A stretch of DNA of 63,371 nucleotides from Bacillota bacterium (GTDB taxonomy: Bacteria; Bacillota; Clostridia; Christensenellales; Aristaeellaceae): contig JAFADG010000009.1 of assembly GCA_023425025.1 (NCBI GenBank), positions 1 to 63,371 on the forward strand, in the 5' to 3' direction. Both the position numbers and the translations under genes were made by a program. Below the pieces are notes generated by a model. It was given only the letters and a program-made list of their open reading frames with translations, had not been told where the DNA came from and did not search any database. Positions 8,007-15,387 of this stretch are shown piece by piece. Within the stretch, counting starts at the first letter, position 1. Each line of letters starts with the position of its first letter.

Positions 8007-9551
8007 ATGAAGAGAATCGTCTCCCTGTTCCTGTGCCTGCTTCTTTGTCTGCCGGTGCTGGCGCTTGCCGGCGCCGAAGCCAAGGCGGATGTCTTCCGGT
8101 ATGACGAGCAGGTAACCTTGAAGGTTTCCGTGTTCGACCGCGGCGTGACCGGCGGAACCCCGGTGGACAACAACTACTGGACAGACTGGATTCAAAAGAA
8201 CTTCGGCGATCCCAGGAACATCAAAATCGAGTGGGTCGTTATCCCCCGCACGGAAGAAGTGGATAAGCTGAATGTATTGATGGCTTCCGGCGAAGCCGCG
8301 GACATCTGCTTCACCTACACCGAAGCCGTGATCACCAACTTCGTGCAGCAGGGCGGCCTGGTGGAACTGGGCGGCCTCATCGAGCAGTACGGTCAGGGCA
8401 TCAAATCCTACCTCGGCGAAGACCTGCTGAAGTACGGCATCTTCGAGGGCGGCCAGTACGCCATCCCCGCCAAGCGCGTGGTGCTGGCGACCCAGGGCAT
8501 GTTCATCCGCGAAGACTGGCTGGAAAAGCTGGGCATGAAGATGCCCACCACCAAGCAGGAGTTTTATGAGGCCCTGGTGGCCTTCCGCGACAAGAACCCC
8601 GGCGGCGTGGAGAACGTGATCCCCTACGCCATGGGCGATGACCTGACAAGCCACAACCATCTCATGCTGTCCTTCATCAAGAGCCTGGATGAAAAGACGC
8701 TGGCCACCGTGCCGGACATCATGTGGGACGGCTACGAGGATTATGTGCTCTTCCTCAACAAAATGTACAACGAAAAGCTCATTTCCCCCGACTTTGCCCT
8801 GGACAAGAGCAACCTTTTGTGGAACGCCGTCAGCTCCGGCCAGGCCGGCGCCTACACCTACAACTATGACCACCCCATCCGCGTCTCCCCCGGCATTCTT
8901 GGCGCGCTGCAGGCCTATTCGCCGGAAGCGAAGCTGAGCCCGCTCAACTGCTTCGAATCCGTCACCGACCCCACCAAGTACTACCATGGCATGTACGCTC
9001 CCAACGGCATCTTCGCTTTCATTCCGGTGTATTCCAAGAATCCCGAAGCGGCCATCATGTATATGGATTGGCTGACGGACCTGGATGTGCTGTACTTCCT
9101 GCAAAACGGTGAGGAAGGCGTGCATCATATCCTCAATGAAGAAGGCGTGCCGGTTTTGCAGGATGTGCAGGACGAACGCAAGTACAACTCCATGCAGAAC
9201 ATTGACTACACGCTTTTGACCAACGGCCAGGAATTTGCCGATCCCGATATCCGCTTAAAGGCCCAGGCGCTGTCCTATCAGAATTACGCCGACCTCTTTG
9301 AGCCCATGTACAACGTGTTCATGACCGATCCCATCACCACCAACTTCCACTTTGACGTGGTGCTCAAGTCCGACGCCCAGTACGGCACTTCCCTCACCGC
9401 CTTTAAGAAGGAACTGCTGACCAAGGCCACCATGGCCGCGCCGGAAGAATGCCTGAAGGTATTCCGCGAGTTGCGCGACCAGTACATGAAGGACGGCGGC
9501 CAGGCGGTTATGGAAGAAAAGATCGCCGCATGGGATAACATGCACAAGTAA
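8007..9551 (+). CDS. Extracellular sugar-binding protein of the LplA type
   Basis: A 514-residue solute-binding protein that delivers an oligosaccharide to the two permeases upstream. Residues 1-22 form a signal peptide (KRIVSLFLCLLLCLPVLALA); there is a cysteine inside the hydrophobic core but no proper lipobox, so cleavage by signal peptidase I after ALA is as likely as lipidation. The length and the motifs MWDGYEDYVLFLNKMY and YGTSLTAFKKELL fit the long SBP class that goes with LplB/LplC permeases. The RBS is AGAGGAGG just before the start. The substrate cannot be read off; plant hemicellulose or pectin fragments would suit the neighbours. Confidence 0.88.
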   Translation: MKRIVSLFLCLLLCLPVLALAGAEAKADVFRYDEQVTLKVSVFDRGVTGGTPVDNNYWTDWIQKNFGDPRNIKIEWVVIPRTEEVDKLNVLMASGEAADICFTYTEAVITNFVQQGGLVELGGLIEQYGQGIKSYLGEDLLKYGIFEGGQYAIPAKRVVLATQGMFIREDWLEKLGMKMPTTKQEFYEALVAFRDKNPGGVENVIPYAMGDDLTSHNHLMLSFIKSLDEKTLATVPDIMWDGYEDYVLFLNKMYNEKLISPDFALDKSNLLWNAVSSGQAGAYTYNYDHPIRVSPGILGALQAYSPEAKLSPLNCFESVTDPTKYYHGMYAPNGIFAFIPVYSKNPEAAIMYMDWLTDLDVLYFLQNGEEGVHHILNEEGVPVLQDVQDERKYNSMQNIDYTLLTNGQEFADPDIRLKAQALSYQNYADLFEPMYNVFMTDPITTNFHFDVVLKSDAQYGTSLTAFKKELLTKATMAAPEECLKVFRELRDQYMKDGGQAVMEEKIAAWDNMHK

Positions 9552-9598
9552 TTTCGTTTCAAGGCAGGACAAAACGCAAGGTCTGCAGAAAAGAAAAC

Positions 9599-9630
9599 AG
9601 GCGGCCGCCGGATTATGACGGCGGCCGCCT
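9599..9630 (+). terminator. GC-rich hairpin after the binding protein gene
   Basis: An 11-bp perfect stem (9599-9609 with 9620-9630) with a 10-base loop, followed only by TTTA. It ends 21 bases before the next start codon. It probably causes partial termination or protects the abundant binding-protein mRNA while letting some readthrough reach the oxidoreductase genes. Confidence 0.65.
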
Positions 9631-9651
9631 TTATGAAAGGGGAACCCGCTT

Positions 9652-10812
9652 ATGATTCGCGTAGCCGTTGTCGGCACGGGAAATATTTCCCAGTCGCATA
9701 TTGCTGGGTATCTGCAATTCCCGAACCTGTGCAAGATCGTCGCGCTTGTGGACATTGTGCCGCAAAAGGCAGCGGAAAAAGCGCAGCGGTATCAGCTGGA
9801 TTGCGAAGTTTTCGATGATCACCAAAAGATCCTTCACAGGGACGATATCGACCTGATCGATATCTGCACGCCACCTTACGTGCACGCCCAGATTGCCATC
9901 AACGCATTGAACAGCGGCAAAAATGTGCTGGTGGAAAAACCCATGGCCGCTTCCCTGGAAGAATGCGACCAAATGATAGAAGTGGCGCGGGTAAGCGGCA
10001 AGCTCTTGTCCGTGATCGCCCAGAACCGTTTCCGCACCCCCATCGCCAACCTGAAAAAGGTGCTGGACGAAGGCCTTGCCGGCCCGGTCAAGCACGTTCA
10101 GGTGGATTCCTTCTGGTGGCGCGGCCACTGCTATTACGACCTTTGGTGGCGCGGCCTTTGGAGCAAGGAAGGCGGCGGCTGCACGCTGAACCACGCGGTG
10201 CACCATATCGACATGCTGGGCTGGATGATGGGCATGCCCAAGGAAATCACCGCCGTTATGTCCAATGTATCCCATGACAACGCCGAGGTGGAAGACCTGT
10301 CGGTGGCCATCATGCGCTATGAAAACGCTCTGGCTCAGGTCACAAGCTCCGTAGTCCACCACGGGGAAGAGCAGCAGCTGATTTTTCAATGCGAAAAGGC
10401 CCGCATCTCCGCCCCCTGGGAGGCGTATGCCTCCATATCCCGCCCCAACGGCTTTCCCATCCGCAATGAAGTGCTGGAGCTGGAATTGAGCGAGTTCTAC
10501 CGGCAGCAACCCACCATTGTGCATGAAGGCCATGCCGGGCAGATTGAAAATGTGATCACCGCCATCGAAAATGGCGTCGGCCCCGCCATCACCGGCCAGG
10601 ATGGCCGCAATACCATTGAGCTGATTACCGCCATCTATAAATCCGGCGCCGAAAAGACCACCGTTTCCCTGCCCATCCGCCGGGACGACCCGTATTACAC
10701 GGCGGAGGGTATGCTGAAAAATGTACCCCACTTTTATGAAAAGTCAGCGTCCCTGGCGGGCTTTGGCGATGAGGCCATCACCGTCGGCAGCGACTACGGC
10801 GCCAAAAAGTAG
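9652..10812 (+). CDS. Gfo/Idh/MocA family NAD(P)-dependent sugar oxidoreductase (first of three)
   Basis: A 386-residue oxidoreductase. The N-terminal Rossmann fold begins with the nucleotide-binding motif VAVVGTGNISQSH (residues 4-16), and the family EKP motif is present in VLVEKPMAASLEE (Lys about 94). The C-terminal alpha/beta half carries the substrate site, with the HAVHHIDMLGWMMG segment supplying the conserved catalytic His/Asp region. A ribosome binding site (AAAGGGG) lies 10 bases upstream. The family oxidises or reduces a hydroxyl of a sugar, inositol or sugar acid; the substrate here is unknown. The gene sits downstream of the CUT1 transporter and begins a run of three related genes, suggesting processing of the imported sugar by oxidation. 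Confidence 0.87.
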   Translation: MIRVAVVGTGNISQSHIAGYLQFPNLCKIVALVDIVPQKAAEKAQRYQLDCEVFDDHQKILHRDDIDLIDICTPPYVHAQIAINALNSGKNVLVEKPMAASLEECDQMIEVARVSGKLLSVIAQNRFRTPIANLKKVLDEGLAGPVKHVQVDSFWWRGHCYYDLWWRGLWSKEGGGCTLNHAVHHIDMLGWMMGMPKEITAVMSNVSHDNAEVEDLSVAIMRYENALAQVTSSVVHHGEEQQLIFQCEKARISAPWEAYASISRPNGFPIRNEVLELELSEFYRQQPTIVHEGHAGQIENVITAIENGVGPAITGQDGRNTIELITAIYKSGAEKTTVSLPIRRDDPYYTAEGMLKNVPHFYEKSASLAGFGDEAITVGSDYGAKK

Positions 10813-10866
10813 GCGTGCGGATGTGCCGCGGATTCTTATTGATTCATTATGCAGAGGTATGCCTTT

Positions 10867-11871
10867 ATGATACGCAGTGCCATCGTCGGCTGCGGCAACA
10901 TTGCCAGTGTGCACGCCGCCGTGTTATCCGGTTCCAATGATACCACCCTCTGCGCCTGCGCCGATATTATTGTGGATCGGGCGCGGAGGATGGCGGAAAC
11001 CTATCAAGTTCCCGCCTATGACAACCTTGCACAGATGCTTGCAAGCGAAAAGCCGGATGTGCTGCACATCTGCACTCCCCACTATCTGCATGTACCCATG
11101 GCCGTAGAAGCGTTCAAGCAAGGCGTCCATGTGTTTATGGAAAAACCGGCCGCCATGGATGCCGCCGATTTTTCAAAGCTTGTATCCGCCTGTCAGAAAA
11201 GCGGTCTGTATACGGGTGTCTGTTTTCAAAACCGCTACAACCCCCAGGTGCAATATGTAAAGGCTGCTTTGGAGAGCGGAGAGGCGGGAAGGATTCTTGG
11301 CGCAAGGGCCGTTGTCACCTGGTCCCGCGGGGAAAAATACTACACCGAAAGCGGCTGGCGCGGGCAAAAGGCTTTGGAGGGCGGCGGCGCGCTGATGAAC
11401 CAATCCATACACACCATGGACCTGTTGGTGCATTTGCTGGGCCGGCCCCAATCCGTGGCCGCTTCCATGCATAACCGCCATTTGCCGGGCATCATTGAGG
11501 TGGAGGATACGGTGGAGGCGTTCATCCGCTTTAAAAACGCCCAGGCGCTCTTTTACGCCAGCACGGCCTATGCGGTGGATGCGCCGGTGATGGTGGAGAT
11601 CGTCTGCGAAAAGGTTGCCTATACCATTGAAGGGGATGAGGTTACGGTAAAATCCCGCGGCGGCGCCGCCGATGTTATCGCCATGCAGCCCCCAAAGGCG
11701 CTCGGCAAAAGCTACTGGGGCGGCAGTCACAAGCTTTGCATCGACGACTTTTATCAGGCGTTGGCGGCTGGTAAACCGTTTTGCCTGACGCCTGCAGATA
11801 TCGCCCCCACCATGGCGCTGGTCTATGGCTGCTACCAATCGGCGCAAGCCGGTCAACCGGTTTTATTGTAA
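10867..11871 (+). CDS. Gfo/Idh/MocA family oxidoreductase (second of three)
   Basis: A 334-residue member of the same family. The nucleotide-binding motif is SAIVGCGNIASVH, the EKP motif is in VFMEKPAAMDAADF, and the C-terminal half keeps the MNQSIHTMDLLVHLLG segment equivalent to the catalytic His/Asp helix. ATG at 10867 was preferred because AGAGG lies 9 bases before it; an upstream in-frame ATG at 10849 has no such site. It follows the first oxidoreductase by 54 bases. It is clearly diverged from its neighbour, so a different substrate or a different step of one pathway is more likely than redundancy. Confidence 0.86.
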   Translation: MIRSAIVGCGNIASVHAAVLSGSNDTTLCACADIIVDRARRMAETYQVPAYDNLAQMLASEKPDVLHICTPHYLHVPMAVEAFKQGVHVFMEKPAAMDAADFSKLVSACQKSGLYTGVCFQNRYNPQVQYVKAALESGEAGRILGARAVVTWSRGEKYYTESGWRGQKALEGGGALMNQSIHTMDLLVHLLGRPQSVAASMHNRHLPGIIEVEDTVEAFIRFKNAQALFYASTAYAVDAPVMVEIVCEKVAYTIEGDEVTVKSRGGAADVIAMQPPKALGKSYWGGSHKLCIDDFYQALAAGKPFCLTPADIAPTMALVYGCYQSAQAGQPVLL

Positions 11872-11887
11872 ACGAGGAGGCACAGGT

Positions 11888-12961
11888 ATGAAAGCGGATG
11901 GCATGAACTACGCACCCAAAGGTAAGCCCAACCCGGTGGTGAAACCCGGCGAATTTGTTTTTTCGGCAGTGGCCCTGGACCACGGCCATGTTTACGGCAT
12001 GTGCAACGGGCTGATTGAAGCGGGGGCAACATTAAAGTACGTGTATGATCCTGATCCCGAAAAGGTCAAGCGGTTTTTGAGCACCTTTCCCCAGGCCATC
12101 GCCGCGGCATCCAAGGAACAGGTATTGCAGGATACGGAGACGAAATTGATCGCTTCCGCCGCCGTCACGAGCCTGCGGTGCCCCCTGGGCCTTGAGGTCA
12201 TGGCCGCGGGCAAGGATTACTTTACCGACAAGGCTCCCCTGGTCAGCCTGGAGCAATTGCAGCAGGCCAAAGACAAGGTGAAGGAAACCGGCAAAAAGTA
12301 CATGGTCTATTACAGCGAGCGGCTGCATGTGGAGGGCGCGGTGTACGCCGGCCAGCTGATCGAGGCGGGCGCCATCGGCCGTGTGATCCAGGTCCTGGGT
12401 CTTGGGCCCCACCGCCTGGGCGCCGCCGGCCGTCCCCAGTGGTTCTTTGAAAAGGACAAGTACGGCGGCATTCTTTGCGATATCGGCAGCCACCAGATCG
12501 AGCAGTTTTTGTTCTTCTCCGGCGCCAAGGACGCGAAGGTGGTGCACAGCCAGATTGCCAACCATGCCCATCCCGAATATCCCGAGCTGGATGATTTCGG
12601 CGACGCGACGCTGGTGGCCGACAACGGCTGCACCAACTATTTCCGCGTGGACTGGTTCACGCCCAGCGGGCTTCGCACCTGGGGCGACGGGCGCACCATC
12701 ATCCTGGGCACGGAAGGGTATATTGAAATCCGCAAATACATTGACATCTGCACGGAGGATACCACGGGCGACCATGTGCTGCTGGTAAACGGCAGCGGAG
12801 AAAAGCGCTTTGATGTTTCGGGCCAGGTAGGCTACCCCTTCTTTGGGCAGATGATTCTCGATTGCCTGAACCGCACCGAAAACGCCATGACCCAGGAGCA
12901 TGCCTTCAAGGCCGCTGAATTGTGCGTCAGGGCGCAATTGCAGGCGCAGAAGATTGGCTGA
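11888..12961 (+). CDS. Gfo/Idh/MocA family oxidoreductase, divergent subgroup (third of three)
   Basis: A 357-residue member with an atypical N-terminus: instead of a GxGxxG-type motif close to the start, the first strand reads FVFSAVALDHGHVYGMCNGL, and the usual EKP is replaced by DYFTDKAPLVSLEQ. This form is found in a separate branch of the family. The C-terminal half is regular (GGILCDIGSHQIEQFLF). The start at 11888 is fixed by AGGAGG at 11875-11880; the longer frame from 11825 lies inside the previous gene. It follows that gene by 16 bases and is in the same operon. Whether it is catalytically active with the altered motif cannot be decided here. Confidence 0.85.
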   Translation: MKADGMNYAPKGKPNPVVKPGEFVFSAVALDHGHVYGMCNGLIEAGATLKYVYDPDPEKVKRFLSTFPQAIAAASKEQVLQDTETKLIASAAVTSLRCPLGLEVMAAGKDYFTDKAPLVSLEQLQQAKDKVKETGKKYMVYYSERLHVEGAVYAGQLIEAGAIGRVIQVLGLGPHRLGAAGRPQWFFEKDKYGGILCDIGSHQIEQFLFFSGAKDAKVVHSQIANHAHPEYPELDDFGDATLVADNGCTNYFRVDWFTPSGLRTWGDGRTIILGTEGYIEIRKYIDICTEDTTGDHVLLVNGSGEKRFDVSGQVGYPFFGQMILDCLNRTENAMTQEHAFKAAELCVRAQLQAQKIG

Positions 12962-13181
12962 GTGCGAGCAGAGGGATAAAGGCCGCTGTTTGAGTGTGAA
13001 TTGTCATGCCCTGATGCAAGCAACAAAGCATGCCCCGGTATGCGGGCGCTTGATAAGCGCCCCTAAGGCTGCAAGGCGTATATAGGCTTTTCTTCCGGGT
13101 TATGCGTGCTCTGGCAGGGAAACCAATAAACAGATGAAAGGGTAGGGGCGATTATCAATCGCCCGAAACCCCCCGAAAAAA
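12962..13181. repeat. Intergenic region with two copies of a short palindromic repeat
   Basis: No gene is seen in the gap between the oxidoreductases and hcp. It holds two related 19-bp palindromes, at 13044-13062 (GGGCGCTTGATAAGCGCCC) and 13146-13164 (GGGCGATTATCAATCGCCC). The second is the exact reverse complement of the core of a third copy at 61813-61831. They resemble small dispersed palindromic elements. Confidence 0.55.
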
Positions 13182-13216
13182 ACCCTCCCCATGGTTTTTG
13201 CCATGAGGAGGGCTTT
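13176..13216 (-). terminator. Rho-independent terminator of hcp
   Basis: A stem of about 11 bp (CCCTCCCCATGG region at 13183-13194 with CCATGAGGAGGG at 13201-13212, one bulge) is followed on the minus strand by T7 (A7 at 13176-13182 on the plus strand). It lies 48 bases past the hcp stop codon. T4 on the plus side makes it potentially bidirectional. Confidence 0.8.
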
Positions 13217-13263
13217 TGTGTATACGCTCCCAGCCAGGCCGGGAGGCAGCTGCTCCAAAGGGA

Positions 13264-14892
13264 TTACTGCATGAACAATGCCATATCCGATTCCACGGTG
13301 CCCATGCCGGCAATGCCGAAGTTTTCCACCAGCACCTTGGCCACGTTGGGGGACAGGAAGCTGGGCAGCGTGGGTCCCAGGTGAATGTTCTTGACGCCCA
13401 GGTACAAAAGCGCCAGCAGCACGATGACGGCCTTTTGCTCATACCAGGCGATGTTGAAGGCGATGGGCAGCTTGTTGATGTCGTCCAGGCCGAACACTTC
13501 CTTTAGCTTCAGTGCGATCACCGCCAGGGAGTAGGAGTCGTTGCACTGGCCGGCATCCAGAACCCTGGGAATGCCGCCGATGTCTCCCAGATCCAGCTTG
13601 TTGTAGCGGTACTTGGCGCAGCCGGCCGTCAGGATCACGGTATCGCCGGGCAGCTCGCTGGCAAAATCGGTGTAGTATTCGCGGGACTTCATGCGGCCGT
13701 CGCAGCCGGCCATGACAAAGAATTTCTTGATGGCCCCGGTCTTTACCGCGTCCACCACCTTGTCGGCCACGGCCATCACCTGGTTGTGGGCAAAGCCGCC
13801 TACGATGCTGCCGGATTCGATTTCACTGGGGGCGGGCAGCAATTTAGCCATGGCGATGATTTCAGAAAAATCCTTTTTGCTGTCAGCGCCGGCCGTGATA
13901 TGGGTGCAGCCGGGGAAGCCGGCGGCGCCGGTGGTGAAAATGCGGGACTTGACTTCCGCGTTTTTCGGCGGGACAAGGCAGTTGGTGGTGAAGAGGATCG
14001 GGCCGCGGAAGGCTTCGAACTCCTCCGCCTGCTTCCACCAGGCGTTGCCGTAGTTGCCCACAAAGTTGTCGTACTTCTTGAAAGCGGGATAGTAGTGGGC
14101 CGGCAGCATTTCGCCGTGGGTGTATACGTCCACACCGGTGCCCTGGGTCTGCACAAGCAATTGCTCAAGATCTGCCAAATCATGGCCGGAGATCAGAATG
14201 GCGGGGTTTTTGCGCACGCCGATGTTGACCCGGGTCACTTCGGGATGGCCGTACTTCTCAGTATTGGCCGCGTCCAGCAGCGCCATGGCCTTCACGCCGT
14301 ATTCACCGGTTTTTAAGGTGAGGGCCACCAGGTCGCCGGCGGTCAGGCTGTCATTCAGCGTTGCCGCCATGGCTTCGTAGATGAAGTCATAGGCACTGAC
14401 ATCTTCCTTATCCAGGTTCACGGCATGCTCCAGATACGCGGCCATGCCCTTGACGCCGTATATGATCAATTCCCGCAGAGAACGGACATCCTCGTTTTGG
14501 GTGGACAGCACGCCCACGGTTTCGGCCTTTTTCAGCATAGCCTCCCGGGTGTTGGCCGTGAAGGTGGCGGCGTCGTGCAGGTTTGCCAGGGGAACGCTCT
14601 TTTTCAGCGCGTCACGCCGAGCCAAGGCCAGGGTGATCTGCTTCTCCAGCGCGGCTTCGTCAAAGTTGGCGTTGGTGATGGTCATAAACAGGCTGGTCAA
14701 CACCTGATGGTTGACCTCCGCAAGGTTTTCAGCCTTCAGCCCGCCCTTTGTGACGACATCGGCGATCCCCTTGACCGCGTAGATCAAAAGGTCCTGCAGG
14801 TTGGCGGTTTCCTCATTCTTGCCGCAGACGCCCTTCACGCTGCAGCCTACGCCTTTTGCGGCTTCCTGACACTGGTAACAAAACATGCCCAT
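13264..14892 (-). CDS. hcp: Hydroxylamine reductase / hybrid-cluster protein
   Basis: A 542-residue cytoplasmic Fe-S protein. The N-terminal cubane ligands are C5, C8, C17 and C23 (MFCYQCQEAAKGVGCSVKGVCG pattern), the spacing used by the class found in Clostridia. Hybrid-cluster ligands are visible further on, for instance in ILTAGCAKYRYNKLDLGDIG and LDAGQCNDSYSLAVIA. The enzyme reduces hydroxylamine to ammonia and also acts in nitric oxide and nitrosative stress defence. It is monocistronic with its own terminator, a GAGGAGG ribosome binding site, and an upstream palindrome that suggests control by a CRP/FNR-family activator. Confidence 0.95.
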   Translation of the reverse strand: MGMFCYQCQEAAKGVGCSVKGVCGKNEETANLQDLLIYAVKGIADVVTKGGLKAENLAEVNHQVLTSLFMTITNANFDEAALEKQITLALARRDALKKSVPLANLHDAATFTANTREAMLKKAETVGVLSTQNEDVRSLRELIIYGVKGMAAYLEHAVNLDKEDVSAYDFIYEAMAATLNDSLTAGDLVALTLKTGEYGVKAMALLDAANTEKYGHPEVTRVNIGVRKNPAILISGHDLADLEQLLVQTQGTGVDVYTHGEMLPAHYYPAFKKYDNFVGNYGNAWWKQAEEFEAFRGPILFTTNCLVPPKNAEVKSRIFTTGAAGFPGCTHITAGADSKKDFSEIIAMAKLLPAPSEIESGSIVGGFAHNQVMAVADKVVDAVKTGAIKKFFVMAGCDGRMKSREYYTDFASELPGDTVILTAGCAKYRYNKLDLGDIGGIPRVLDAGQCNDSYSLAVIALKLKEVFGLDDINKLPIAFNIAWYEQKAVIVLLALLYLGVKNIHLGPTLPSFLSPNVAKVLVENFGIAGMGTVESDMALFMQ

Positions 14893-15021
14893 AACCGGTC
14901 CTCCTCGTTTCGCTTCATTTCAGCAAAGCATTTTGATTTTTAGCAAAACACTTCTTCTAAAGGCGGGCCGGGTCGCCGGTGATGCTTCTTTTCATCGGCC
15001 GGGAAGAAGTTCTGCGGAATT

Positions 15022-15065
15022 ATTGTACGATGGAATGGAGAAACAGTCTGTTGGAATTACAACAG
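15022..15065 (-). promoter_or_regulatory. hcp promoter with palindromic activator site
   Basis: On the minus strand TACAAT (15022-15027) is a good -10, while the -35 position (15045-15050, CAGACT) does not match the consensus. A 6-6-6 palindrome CTGTTGGAATTACAACAG at 15048-15065 is centred about 41.5 bases upstream of the start site expected from that -10. This is the class II position of a CRP/FNR-family activator and explains the absent -35. In many anaerobes hcp is controlled by such a regulator (HcpR); the identity of the regulator here is an inference. Confidence 0.55.
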
Positions 15066-15173
15066 AAACAAATTCATTTTGCGTTTGTTTGCGTAACTTA
15101 TATGGATTTTAAAGAAAGCATCATTCGCCGTTGATTGTATGAACAAAGGCGGAGGGGGATAGGGAAGTGCAGA

Positions 15174-15204
15174 AAAACCGGCCGCGAATTCGCAGGCCGG
15201 TTTC
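15174..15204. terminator. Hairpin in the hcp upstream region
   Basis: AAACCGGCC at about 15176-15184 pairs with GGCCGGTTT at 15196-15204 around an 11-base loop that itself contains GCGAATTCGC. A-rich and T-rich flanks on each side allow termination in both directions, most usefully of transcripts coming leftwards from the GH95 gene. Confidence 0.5.
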
Positions 15205-15227
15205 TGTAATTTGTGTGATGTGTTCTT

Positions 15228-15387
15228 ATACTATTGTAAAACATTAATTACTCCAAAGTGCCAAGGTATTTTCGATGCGGAACAAGGAGTCGGAGCGAGG
15301 CGTAGCAGCGCTACGTTGAGCGGACAACGACGCAGTTCCGCACGAAAAGAACTGGCACGACGAGTAATTAATGTTTGGAAATAGTAT
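15228..15387. repeat. 160-bp imperfect inverted repeat abutting the GH95 stop codon
   Basis: The two halves pair over nearly their full length: ATACTATT/AATAGTAT at the tips, then AAACATTAATTACTC (15239-15253) with its exact complement at 15362-15376, GTGCCA (15258-15263) with 15353-15358, and a 14-bp block at 15269-15283 with 15335-15348. The centre holds a further small hairpin at 15301-15315. The right tip touches the TAA stop codon of the GH95 gene. No transposase is encoded. It could be a MITE-like insertion or a long structured 3' RNA. Confidence 0.75.

Noticed and set aside
15228..15387. tRNA or known riboswitch
   Set aside because: The long hairpin has no cloverleaf, no CCA-type end or T-loop sequence, and no recognisable riboswitch core; it is treated as an inverted repeat of unknown type.
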